Part shown: positions 11,781 to 22,104 of the stretch, piece by piece
How positions within the stretch are numbered: position 1 is the first letter of the stretch
How the letters are laid out: each line of letters opens with the position of its first letter
From: Serinus canaria
Taxonomy: Eukaryota > Chordata > Aves > Passeriformes > Fringillidae
Assembly: GCF_022539315.1 (NCBI RefSeq)
Contig: NC_066319.1
Coordinates: 23,894,093 to 23,958,092, forward strand
DNA: 64,000 nucleotides
Reading direction: 5' to 3'
Made by a program: the position numbers and the translations under genes
The notes under the pieces: model-generated
The model's input: the letters and a program-made list of their open reading frames with translations, nothing else
Databases searched by the model: none
Told to the model about the DNA's origin: nothing

Positions 11781-12137
11781 ACTGGTACTCAGGGACCACT
11801 TCAGTAACCTTATGGAAACCCTTCCCTTTGCCTCCTTTGCCAGCGGGGGTTCTTCTGCTCCCCACTCACAACAGTGCAGACTGTGCCGTGATTGCAGAGG
11901 ATGCCCTTCATCCAACGCTGACAAAAATCCAAGGCATTTCTGAGCTTCAGATCCTTCCAGTCACCCTGGGCCTGGGGACTAGCTCAGGGAGCCAGCGGGA
12001 AAGCCAGAGGCAGGAGGAGATGTGGTCACCAGGAGCCTCTCCCAGCTCCATGCTCTTGAGATTGGCCAAATGGCATCAGTGCTTCTCCTAAGACTGGATG
12101 TACCTTTTTCCCCAGATGACCATCTCCATGGCATCAG

Positions 12138-12161
12138 AGCTTGTCTGCACACAGACAAGCT
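12138..12161 (+). repeat. Perfect 10-bp hairpin in the CHRM4 3' UTR
   Basis: AGCTTGTCTG and its exact reverse complement CAGACAAGCT are separated by the four-base loop CACA. In the transcript this would form a stable stem-loop. It could bind RNA-binding proteins, or be chance. Confidence 0.6.
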
Positions 12162-13278
12162 GGATGCTTTCCATTGGCTTATAAAGAGTTTATTACCCAA
12201 GAAATTAAAAGAAAACAGGGTCAAACATTTGCTAGACATCTTGGACCAGGCTTGCTCACGCAGGCTAATGGGGAGTACTGCTGGTGCAGCCAGGCCCCCT
12301 GTGAGGGGAGTCAAGATTGGACACTTACAGATGTGGCAGATGCTTCCTTCCCCTTGAGAGTGCCATCAGACATCCTCACCCAGGGTCCTGGGGCAGAATT
12401 TTTCCCTGGGCTCTGGCTTTGCTTTCCTCTTCATGTCCTTTCTGCCCTCAGACAGCAATTTGCTGGAAAGACAGACAGATAAACCAAACATTTCACTCCT
12501 GGGTAAGGAGGGTGAAACCCAGTTGCCTCCAACAATGACGGAAACTAAAACTGCAAAGAAAAGCCCTGTGGTGCAGGACTTTGTTCCACAGCCCTGGGGG
12601 GAATGGGGCCCCTGAGTAATGGGCAGCAGTAACTGTGAAAATAATTGTCCTTGGGAGAGACAGGGGGGACCTGGGGGTCTCAGAAGGGTGGGAAGAGGGT
12701 CTGCAATGTGACCAAGGTGCCCCATGTCTCATCTGGGCCACGAGCAGGTCCCCATTCTCCCCACAGTGGGTGTGGGAGGCCTGATGCATGGCTCTGGAGG
12801 CAGGAGAGGATGATCGTGGCCTCCAGCCCCGCTACTGCCCTGAGTGCAGGGAGTTCCTCTAGGGAGGCTGAAGGAGGCGATTGCTGAGCTTTGTACATGG
12901 ATGTAACGCTGTCACGGGTGTTGTGGCAGAGCCCTCAGCATGCGGGCTTCAGCCAGCATCTCCAGCCTCCTCCCAGCCCACCCGTGTGTGCAGCCCAGAG
13001 CGCCCTGGCACTGCTCCCCAGCTTCTCCCAAAGCCAGGTGCAAGCCTTGGTGGACACAGCCAGGTGCAGGCAAGGAATGGGATGAGGTGACTCTAGCACT
13101 GGCAAACTCTGTGTCCGTATGTCCTTCCCCTCACCCTTGCCAGGGTGCAACCTGCAGAAAGGCTGCCTCAATCCAGATGAGAGCCCCTCCATCACTGCCT
13201 TTAGGGGTGCCCAAAATGCCTGGTGGGTTTCTGGGTATTTTTAATGGTTACAACTGCAGCCCAACACACCCCAAGACA

Positions 13279-13284
13279 AATAAA
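13279..13284 (+). terminator. Poly(A) signal, probably CHRM4
   Basis: Canonical AATAAA on the + strand, followed by a GT-rich stretch (ATGTCCACGGTGTGAGG) about 25-40 bases later, the usual downstream element. It is the first such hexamer after the CHRM4 stop codon. Confidence 0.5.
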
Positions 13285-13625
13285 GACCTTGGACCAGGAA
13301 ACTAATGTCCACGGTGTGAGGAATGAATGAGTCATCACCCAGGTGGCTCCTTCCCTGCTTCCCTGTGTCACCCACTGGTGACATTTCCTGCAGCCTATCC
13401 CTTCTGCCAAGAGTAAGGGGGGGCAACCTGAAGCCTTGTTGCAAAGAGGCTGTCAGGTCTGGTGCTTTGTCCAGGATCACGTGCATGTGGCACCCAGGCC
13501 AGCTGCAAGGTAACTTCATTGCTGGTGCCAGTGGGGTCAGCAAAACTGGGGTTTGCTGGGGTTTTCAGCACAGCAGGATTTTGTGGAGACAACAGGGGAC
13601 TTCTGATACTTTTTTAAAAAAGATT

Positions 13626-13631
13626 TTTATT
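13626..13631 (-). terminator. Poly(A) signal, probably MDK
   Basis: AATAAA on the - strand (TTTATT as printed), the first such hexamer downstream of the midkine stop codon, giving a 3' UTR of about 0.7 kb. It lies 342 bases from the CHRM4 signal on the opposite strand. Confidence 0.5.
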
Positions 13632-14308
13632 GGAAAAGAAAAAGAAAAATTCCAAAAGGAGAGCTCCTACCCAGCACTGGTGTTGGTATGGCAAAGGCAG
13701 AGGGGCTGCAGCCCCAGCATGGACACACATGGTTAGAAGTGACAGAGGAGACAGTTGCTTCTCAGGATGATAGTTGTGTTTTCTTCAACTGCTGCAGGTA
13801 AGTCATGTCCCAGTCAGAGGAATGCTGGAATAAACCCCCTGAGGTGAGAGCAGTCCTTGAGTGAGAAGCTTCAGCGATGGGTTTACTTGAGCATTCAACA
13901 CCCAGCCCTTCCCTCTGGCACTGGTACCTGGCGGAGGAGCAAGGAGGCTCCTGGGCTTGCAAAAGTATGTGCTAAAGGAAACTCATTTGTGCTGGAGGGT
14001 GGAAAAATGTGTGTTCCATCCCAGCTCTCTGAGCATATCCCAGTGAACCCCAACACCAGCCCAGAGGAGGTGAGCAGGATGCATTAGTAGTGCCCATGGG
14101 GCAGCAAGGAAGGAGGCAGCCTATCCTGCAGGGTGGGTGGGTTTGCTCTCTACAACACTAATGATTAAGACAAGGCATCTCAATGAAAGAGGAGGTCATG
14201 GAAAAGAGTAAGGAGAGGAGGAAGACTGTAGTGTGGGCCAGCTACGGCTGGACATCCAGTCCTGTAGGCACCATGTTGAGGGGCCGATGAGGATGCTGGT
14301 TTCCTGCT

Positions 14309-15352
14309 CTAGTCCTTCCCTTTGCCCTTCTTTGCTGCATTCAAGAAGCACAGGAGACAAGAGTTAGTGCATCTGCTGGCAGCTCACGGTCCCCCACACA
14401 GTGCTGTGGTAGAAACGTAGCCAGCATGGCTGGCTGAGCACGGCGCAGTGGCTGCGTCCCTGCAGGCAGCCTCCTGCCATGCTAAACCACGTTTTGCACC
14501 AGTCCTAGTGAAGAGAGCAGGGAATCCCCATCCCATCCCAAAGATGGCAGTGGTTTGTGGGGGGACCAGGGTTTTTCATAGCAGTACCTCCCACCCAGCC
14601 AGCAGCTGGACTTCGCAGTGCAAAGGAAAGAGCATCCTAGGAAATCCAGCAAAGCCAACCCCAACAGGCCAAGGTACCTCTGAAAAACCCCTGGCCAGGT
14701 TTGCAACAGGACCCTTCTGGGGACACGAGTGGTGGGAACTGACCTTTGGCCTTCGACTTGATCTTAGAGGAGCAGGGCTTGGTCACATAGACAGTCTCCT
14801 CACACTGGGCATTGTACAGGGCTTTCTTCAGGATGCCAGAGCGAGTCTTCAGGCCTGTCTGAGCACTGCAGCCTCCCCAGCTCTCAAATTTGTACTTGCA
14901 GTCAGCTGGATGAGAGGGGAGAGGCATCAGAACTAGCCAGGACCTGGTAGGACAGTAGCCCCGGTCACTCAGCACAGGGTTGTCCCCAACCACCCCACCT
15001 CCATGTACCCACCTCCAAATTTCTTCTTCCAGTTGCAGGGGATCTTGCACTTGAGCTTCTTACTCTCATCTCTGCAAGTTCCCTCGCGGTAGCCCAGGCC
15101 ACAGTCTTTACTGTTGGGAACACAGGGTCCCCAGCGCCAGTCCTCGCACTTGGAGCCATCCTTCTTTGCCTTTTCTGTGCGGAAAAGCAGAGTGGGTGCT
15201 CTCTGCAGGGACAGGGAAGCATGCCCCACTCTGGCCCCTGCCCTGCTGGCCCCCACCCCAGGCTGCCCCTCACCTTTCTTGTTCTTGCCAGCCTCGGCGG
15301 TGGCAGCCACCAGGATCAGCGCCAGGAGGAGGAAGAGACTCCGAACCTGCAT
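14309..15352 (-). CDS. MDK: Midkine, heparin-binding growth factor
   Basis: Four coding exons on the - strand, in transcript order 15,352-15,274, 15,174-15,013, 14,905-14,744 and 14,334-14,309. Together they make 429 bases, that is 142 residues plus stop, the known length of chicken midkine. Every intron is GT/AG and all interrupt codons after the first base. Midkine is secreted and binds heparan sulfate, chondroitin sulfate and receptors such as PTPRZ, ALK and LRP1, promoting growth and neurite outgrowth. Residues 1-21 form a signal peptide ([21 protein letters not shown]). Exon 2 encodes the N-terminal domain with six cysteines and exon 3 the C-terminal heparin-binding domain with four, giving the expected ten. 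The last exon contributes only the basic tail AKKGKGKD, which is easy to miss in ORF scans. It converges on CHRM4 and lies head-to-tail with DGKZ. Pleiotrophin is the only close alternative; neighbours and the tail favour midkine. Confidence 0.97.
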
Positions 15353-17423
15353 CCTGCCTGTAGAGGAATCAGAGAGTTAGGTGGGTTGGAGGTTGGGGTG
15401 CAATGTGGTGTCGAGGAGGGGCATGGTGGGCTGTGGGCAGCCTCTGTAAGACAGGAGTAGCTGCCTCCATTGCACATACTCACCTACATGTGTGTGTGCA
15501 CCCCTGTGCCCTGCTTCTGCCACCCAGTAGAATATGTTCATTAATTGCAACAGGAAGGTTAATTATGTACCCCAACAACTGCCTCCCACCCTGCAGATTG
15601 TTCCCACCCCTGCAGCTCCTCCATTGCCCTCTATGTGGTCGAAATGCTCTCCATGGGAACCTCACAGCCCACAGACTATCTGGGGAAGGTCCTACAGTTG
15701 CCAGCCCTTACCCTCATATTTCTCTGTGAATCCTTTATCCACAACCCAGCAGGCTGCTGCCCCATAACAAATAGCCTTGGGGCCAGGGAACACAGGTCCC
15801 ATAGCACCTTACTCCAGTTCCAGAGAATGCCTGGGAGAAGGAAAAAAGCCCAGGAAAACAAACCTGCTTTCATGAGAGGTCTGAAAGTTATATCAGTGGA
15901 TTAAACACCAAAAAAAGCACCCGCACTGTGGGAGCTCATTGGAGGGATGGAGCCTGCTGCCCACGCCACCCGTGCATGCAGGGGGCGAGCAGGTGTGCAC
16001 CCACCTGGGAGCAGGTTGGGGACAAGGGTGCACACACATAAGTGTTCAGCTCTGGGGATCGAGCCCTGTCCCCCTGCCTCAGTGGCCTTGGTCCATGTGA
16101 TGGCTCCTCTCTGGCTGCCACCATGAGACTCTGTAGGATGTTGCTGCCAACACTGGGATCCCAGATCCTGCTCTCAGTAGGAACAGGAGTACAGGCATGC
16201 AGAGCTAGCTTCTGAAATCTGGAGACCCCATTCCTGTTCCCCTAAAGCCTCTTAAGACGCCACCCATATCTGTGTGGCAGCAGGCATCCAGAAAATACAT
16301 GGCACCTGCCCTGGCTCTGTGATTGGCTTTGCAGGATTGGGCTGTAGAGGACAGGATGAACCACAGGCCCCAGGGAACATCAACGAAGGGAAGAGCCTGG
16401 GGTCAGCATTTGCTCCTTCCCCTGGGCTCCCTGGGCAGCATGCCAGGGAGAGCAGCATCCCACACTACTCAGGCTCCAGTGCACTCACCCTTCATGCATC
16501 CGCCGCCAGGCTGCCAGCTTCGCTCTGCATTGAACTGTCACAGGGAATTACACAGACCGGCTGGTTGAGGGCACAGTCATGGGGCTGGGATCTGCCTTCC
16601 CCCTCACCCAGCCCGGCTGGGAGCCATCCTGCCAAGCACAGCACAGCTCAGCTCTGCTCCCACCCCTCTGCCTTCACAGGGGACAAGGGCTCAGCCAAGA
16701 TGGGCTGGTTACAGATGACAAGGCTGGAGCTGAGCTGACTTACAGACATGGCTGTCCCACTTTCTGCAGCGGCTCTTGTGGGGTAGCACCTTTGACATCC
16801 ACATTATTTACACCATGACCCTGGTTTCATGTGTTCTGTTAACTTCTCCCATCCTTTGCTGCAGAGCATTTCCCTGTGCTCCTTGCACCTAGCTCCCAGC
16901 CCAGCACCTTCTGCTCAGGCCCTTCGGACATGGTCTTCTCCAAGGCAGACAGCCCCAGCTGCTGTGCTCACCCCTGCCTCACCTCCAGGCACGGACTCCC
17001 TCTGTTTGCCACGGGTGCAGTGGGGCCCTGCCCACATATATGGAGGGATGCTAGAAGGATACCCTCTTAAGGGATGACCAGCTACAGCCCCTGAATCTGC
17101 CTACAGACTTAGCTCAGCACATCACCATCCCCAGGCAAAGGTCTGCTGTGACCTTCAGTCATGGCTCATCCTAAAGCATTCATAAGGAAAAGGGAGTGCA
17201 GTTTCCCAACTGGTTTTCCAAACAGACTGGCAAACAAGAGTTTTTCCTGGCTGGGCTGACAGCACCTTCAGGCATGCTCGCACAGCCCTACTCCTCCTGT
17301 GTCCCTGCGGGGCCCTGGCTTCTCTCCTCCTCAGATGCTGGCTGGCTCCCACATGACATCAGTCCCTGTTCTCCCTCCCCCGTCCTCTAGCTGCTCTGGG
17401 TTTTTATGATCTAGAATTAGCTG

Positions 17424-17494
17424 TAAAAAGAAAAATTAAATCACCTGGTGAAGATGAAGCTCTAAAAAGAAAAATCACCTGGTGAAGATGAAGC
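17424..17494 (+). repeat. Two-copy tandem duplication
   Basis: A 37-base unit (17,424-17,460) is followed, after two bases, by a 32-base copy (17,463-17,494). The copies are identical except that the second lacks five bases (TTAAA-type) in its A-rich part. Both end in TCACCTGGTGAAGATGAAGC. The near identity suggests a recent event. Confidence 0.85.
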
Positions 17495-17948
17495 AGAGCT
17501 CAAATACCCACTATTGCAATGGAAACGCTTGGACCTCTCTCCTGAAACCATTCCGGGGCAAGTAGTGCCACCGACTTCTCCTAATGCGGCCCACACATCT
17601 TCCACAGCTCCTGATCCCTCAATGCTGACCTCATTCGCTCCCGGGAACGGAGCAGCAGCTGGGCTGGCACCCCCCTCAGAGCCCCTTTTCCAGGAGAGGG
17701 ACCTCTCAGCTCGGCTTTGCTCGGCTCAAATTGCAGCTGGCTCTGGCAGTGGTGGGCGCAAGGCTGCTGTCCTCCCTCTGAGGGCTGAGCTGCTTCCCAG
17801 CCTCCGGGCAGGCAGCCCGGCACTCGAGGGGCCAGCCCAGCGCTCGGGAAGCCCGTGGCCTGGAGCGACCGCGACAGTAGGAAGTTCCCTGCTGCCTGGA
17901 AAGGGGACACCGAGCATGTGCCCGTGAGCCAAGGGGTTGGCACGGCTA

Positions 17949-17975
17949 AGAGGCTTTCCTAGAGGCTTTCCTAGA
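17949..17975 (+). repeat. 12-base direct tandem repeat
   Basis: AGAGGCTTTCCT occurs twice back to back in the shoulder of the MDK CpG-rich region. No function is evident. Confidence 0.7.
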
Positions 17976-18019
17976 GGTGCTGAGGGAAGCAGGGGGGCTG
18001 TGGGGCTCTCCAGCAGGCG

Positions 18020-18960
18020 GCCTCACCTTCCCCTCGCTGTGAAGAGAAGGCGCTTCAAGGGAAGAGGATTGTTCCCCTGCACTGAGGGCAGAGAGGGGGG
18101 CAGGCAGCGCCCTTCCGCACCTCTGCCCTCTGCTTCCTCCTCAGGGTAGATGCTGTGCCGTGAGCCCCGTAGAGCCTTTCCCTCGCCCTCCGGAGAGGCG
18201 GGCGGTGGTCGATCTCCGCTCCGCTGCAGCTCCCAGGGCTCCGATCGGAGGGTCTCCACCAGCTGAGTTCTCGCCGAACCAGTGTGGGGTGCTTCCCCAG
18301 AGGACTGGGGCGTAGGATACCGGGCCACTGACTCAACCCGTCGGCTCTCCAGGAGCCCTGACGCCCTACCAAACTCCATCCTTCTGCATCTCCAGGCTCT
18401 TCCCTGGCTCCTCTCAGGCAATCCCGCACCGGGGGGGCGCCACCCCCGGTCCTTCGGCCCCAGCCGACCTTTTCTGCAGGTCCTCCCCAGCCAGAGCCTA
18501 TCTCCCACCCCGGCAAAGCTCCTTCCAGCTCCGGGGAGCCCTCAGCCTGGATGACCGCCGCCTCCCTGGGGAGATGATGGGCGGTCGCAGCCGGCCTCGC
18601 CCGGGGCGCCCATCTCGGTGGGGCCCGACCCCGAGAGCAGTGCGGGGCCGCACTCACCTGCGGAGCGGAGCGGAGCGGTGCGGAGCTGCTGCCTTTGTGT
18701 GGCGGCCGCGTGCGGAGCCCCGCGCGGCGCACAGCGGCCCCTGACGTCGGGCTCGGCTGGCAGCAAAAAGGTGGGTTTTTAGCCCAAAACTTTTGCAAGC
18801 TCCTCCTCTGCCCCCCGGCAGGCACAAAGGCAAGGCGGCGGAGGGGCGGCCCGGAGGCAGGCTGGCCCCTCGGCCGGCGGGGCGGGGGCCTCCTCAGCCG
18901 GGGGTGAGCTGGGCCTGGGGAGCGTCAGGTCCCGCGGGGCACGGCCCCTGTCCCTTGTCC
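18020..18960. promoter_or_regulatory. MDK: CpG-rich promoter region of MDK
   Basis: Dense CpG, far above neighbouring sequence, with GC boxes and long GC runs. On the - strand a TATA-like CTAAAAA (about 18,776-18,782) precedes the candidate first exon by about 30 bases, and a CRE-like TGACGTCG sits at 18,742-18,749. Long open frames on both strands here reflect base composition rather than coding. Confidence 0.6.
18658..18748 (-). other. MDK: Candidate untranslated first exon of MDK
   Basis: The 3' end is defined by a strong donor on the - strand (GCAG followed by GTGAGTG at 18,657). The 5' end is placed about 30 bases after the TATA-like CTAAAAA and is approximate. The exon contains GGAGC pentamer repeats (18,660-18,680). 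Mammalian MDK also has untranslated 5' exons, which supports the model. Confidence 0.45.
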
Positions 18961-19059
18961 CCTCTCATCTTCCCGCTGTGCTCTCCAACCCCTACCCGCG
19001 GTGCGGTACCAGGGAAGCTGTGCGGGTTCAGCTGACCATGAACCCCAACATCAACGAGT

Positions 19060-22000
19060 GGCCAAGGGTGCACAGCTGAACAGCCGGGCACCGTCTCCCC
19101 TGGGGGCTGCTGCTCTGAGTTCCGATGGAAGCTGGCCCCGGGGGCATCCCCGAGCCTCGGTGGAATAAAGGGAACCACCCTGTGTCTCCACCAGCTCCGT
19201 GGATGCCTCCTTCTCCATCAAGGCCACTGGCATCAATGGACCGACCTTTCATGATCTCTGCCCTTTTCTCCCTTCTCTGCTTGCGCTGCCCCTCATGGGA
19301 AGTTGCCAGGAAAGCCGTACTCGCTCAGCACCCAGAGCAGCACATCACTTACGTGCTGTCCCAAGCGTCTCCCCAGTTCCGTCCCTTGTGACCTGCCTGC
19401 CCGTCCCCAGCTCAGCCATACTGCAGCCCTTCTCCTTGGACCAAGCAGTGGTATCCAACTGCTGGTGGGGGATGAAAAGGACCTTGCAGATGTGACTGCT
19501 CCTTTCCCCCATCTACCAACTTTTCTTGAGAGGTGAGCAAGGCAGCAGTAAAGCCAATTCCCTTTTGGAGTTAGCAGCCAAAAGGGAGAATGTCATGCAA
19601 GAAAAATGGAGCTCTGGTAGGGAATGGAGCCATTTATCCATCTCTTATCCTGGAAGAAGTCCGCTGAGAGTAGGGCTGCCACAGGAGGGGTTGCAGGGTG
19701 GGGCTGTTTTTTATGAGCTGCTTCAAACCAGGAATCACTTTCCAAGAGATTGCCACATTTAATTGCCAGTCTGCCAGCAGTTTCCTAAACATCTGCAGAG
19801 GTTTTGAGGAGAGCTGGTAAATGCGGTAACATGTCATCTCCCCTTCCTCCTGCACACACAGCAAGAGGTACTGCCCTGTGTAGTGAGGGCTCTGGAGATG
19901 CCAGGCTGTATGTTTGAGCTCAGGACGCAAAAATGGATCCTGATAGCTGGGCAGGTAGCAAAGCCAGTAACCTTCCCCCATTGCTGGGCCTTTAAACTCA
20001 AGCTGAAGAAAGCTGCTGAGACAAACTCCAAAGTAAAAAAGAAGGGCCTAGGTGTACATCAGTTTTGCACGTCTGAATCACAAGACTGTGATGAGCAAAG
20101 CAGGGCCTATAGAATTGTTAAAGAACTAGGTGTGGAGCAAGCACTGCTGCTTCTCTTCAGCTTTTTCTGGCCAGGAGCTGAAGATCTTGCTGGAGTCCCC
20201 AGAGCACAGCAGCCTGAGGTACAGTGAAGCCCTATGTGAATTTTCACTCGTTCCAGGGGACCAGGAGACAAGTGCTAGCTGTGTGAGAGAGCAGAGATGC
20301 ATTGGTGCACATCAGTCTCAGCAGTGGCTGTGCTTGGTCCCTTTGGGCTCTTTCTGAGGGACATGGGGGTAATGGCTCCTTCCCTAGCTCAAATTAGCAG
20401 CTGTGACTGCAGAAAAAGGCCTCATACTGAGGAAAGGAGGGAAAAAGAGGGAGTGTGACCAGCCCAGGTGCATTTCCCTGCATTTTGTTGACTTGAGCTT
20501 TTTACCTCTTAAAATGTCACAATCTAATTTATGGCATGTCAGCTCTGCATTTTCCATCTCTGGTCAATCCTGGTCCTTGGGGAACTGGTAGTGGATGTTG
20601 CTGCAGTGTCAGCGCAGGGACACAGCCATGCATGGGAGAGGAATGACCTTTTCCTTGTTGAGGTGTGTGCCAGGTAATCATTAACAGGGCCAACTGCTGT
20701 CACCCCAGCTCTGCTTAGCTGGGGCTGGGCTTGCATTGATTTCTCCAGCCTGCACACATGTGCCTGGTGCCTACACCCCAGGTGTGCTTCCATCCCGCAG
20801 GGAGGGCAGACAGACCTCCGAACCTCCAGCACCAGACTGAAAAGGAGAAAGAGGGCTTGTTGATACCCTTTGGAGAGAAGGGCAGGACTCTGCCCCAAAG
20901 GTACACTGCCCCTCTTCAACACTCCTCATCGGAGTGATCACATAGCAGGACTGCTTTTCTTCCCCACTGTATATTTGACACTGGGGGGGCTGGAAGACTC
21001 CAATTGCCACGGTTACTGACAGCCTCCCTGCTGAGATGTGGGCCAATTGCCAGCATGCGGGAGTCTGGGCTCTGAAGCTGAGGGGGCCCCCTCCTCCCAG
21101 TTGCACGTACACCTGGTCCCTGGGGAGGCCAGGACAATTTGGTGTGCCTTACACCTGCTACAGATCCTCACTGTTAGCTCTGGGCAGGAGCTGAAGTTTG
21201 AAGACCATGAAAGAGAAGCACAGTGGGGGTGGAAGGGACAATGCAGGCAGGGAAGGAGGCTGCTTCTCCAGGCAGAGAGGGGCTGGCTGGAGCACTAGGC
21301 GGGCTGCCAAACTGCCCCTAGAAATACGAGTCTGAGGTATGAGTATAGCTTCTCATCACCCACTGGCTCCAGCACCAGCATGCCATCAGCCACTGCAATT
21401 ACCTCCTTTTTCAAAGAAAACTCCCCAGGATAGAAATGTGTTGGCCACAGTCATCCTTATGAGTCTGAGCCTAGAAGCAGAAGTGTCCCTAATCCTCTGC
21501 TTTTGTAATCAGAGAGCGGTCCTTGCACCAGAGCGGCAGAGATAATCCCTACTCTCAGTGCTCCGCACTGGAGGCAGAAGCCCAAGACTCCCTGCTGAAG
21601 CTGGAAATGAATAGGAAGAGCCCCTGGCAGGCTCATCTCCCGCAGAGCAGCATGGCTGGGGACAGCTCACCACAAAAAAAGGCCAACAAACGTTTTGAAA
21701 CTGGAGGCTGGATGCTGCTGTAGAATCCACTGACAGCTGTGGCAGCTGCTGGGGCTGCTGCCTTTGCCCCAAGGAGGAATAGCAGGCTGCTGACTCACAC
21801 TTCCAAGGCCTTCTTGATCACTTGGGAAGGCATTGCACTTTCTCCCTTTCCTACATTACACTGAGCATTGATGTAAGACGCAGAATGGAGGAGAAGGTCC
21901 CTCAGGACAAAGACCCCGTATCCAGCAACTGTCCCAGAAGGATGCTGTGCTAGGAAGTGAACAAAGATGTGGGCCAGCAGGGAACTCCCAAAAGTACCCC

Positions 22001-22100
22001 CAGGTTTGGACAGGGGCAGAGACCTTGGGATCCAACTTTGTTTGTGCCATGCAGGGTATCTGTTGTGTGGTGCCCGCTGCAATCTTGTGGATGCAGCAAG
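19060..22100. other. Intergenic DNA between MDK and DGKZ
   Basis: No coding exon, RNA gene or recognisable repeat is seen. The short open frames have no family resemblance. It separates the MDK promoter from the predicted 3' end of DGKZ, which is transcribed toward MDK. Confidence 0.55.
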
Positions 22101-22104
22101 GAGA

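Larger units (their letters stand above)
11781..13300 (+). other. CHRM4: Predicted CHRM4 3' UTR
   Basis: From the stop codon to the first canonical AATAAA on this strand (13,279-13,284) there is about 1.5 kb without splice-site pairs or conserved frames. It includes a compact perfect hairpin at 12,138-12,161. The 3' end is inferred from the poly(A) signal only. Confidence 0.55.
15358..18657 (-). other. MDK: MDK first intron (inferred)
   Basis: The exon carrying the MDK start codon has an acceptor (CTCTACAG ending at 15,358 on the - strand) five bases upstream of the ATG. The best matching donor upstream is CAG followed by GTGAGTG at 18,657, inside the CpG-rich promoter. The 3.3 kb between has no supported coding exon. 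It contains a short tandem duplication (17,424-17,494) and grades into CpG-rich sequence from about 17.6 kb. Confidence 0.5.

Noticed and set aside
18055..18825. 256-codon - strand open frame over the MDK promoter
   Set aside because: It is explained by CpG-rich composition; it crosses the candidate MDK first exon and donor without any protein similarity.
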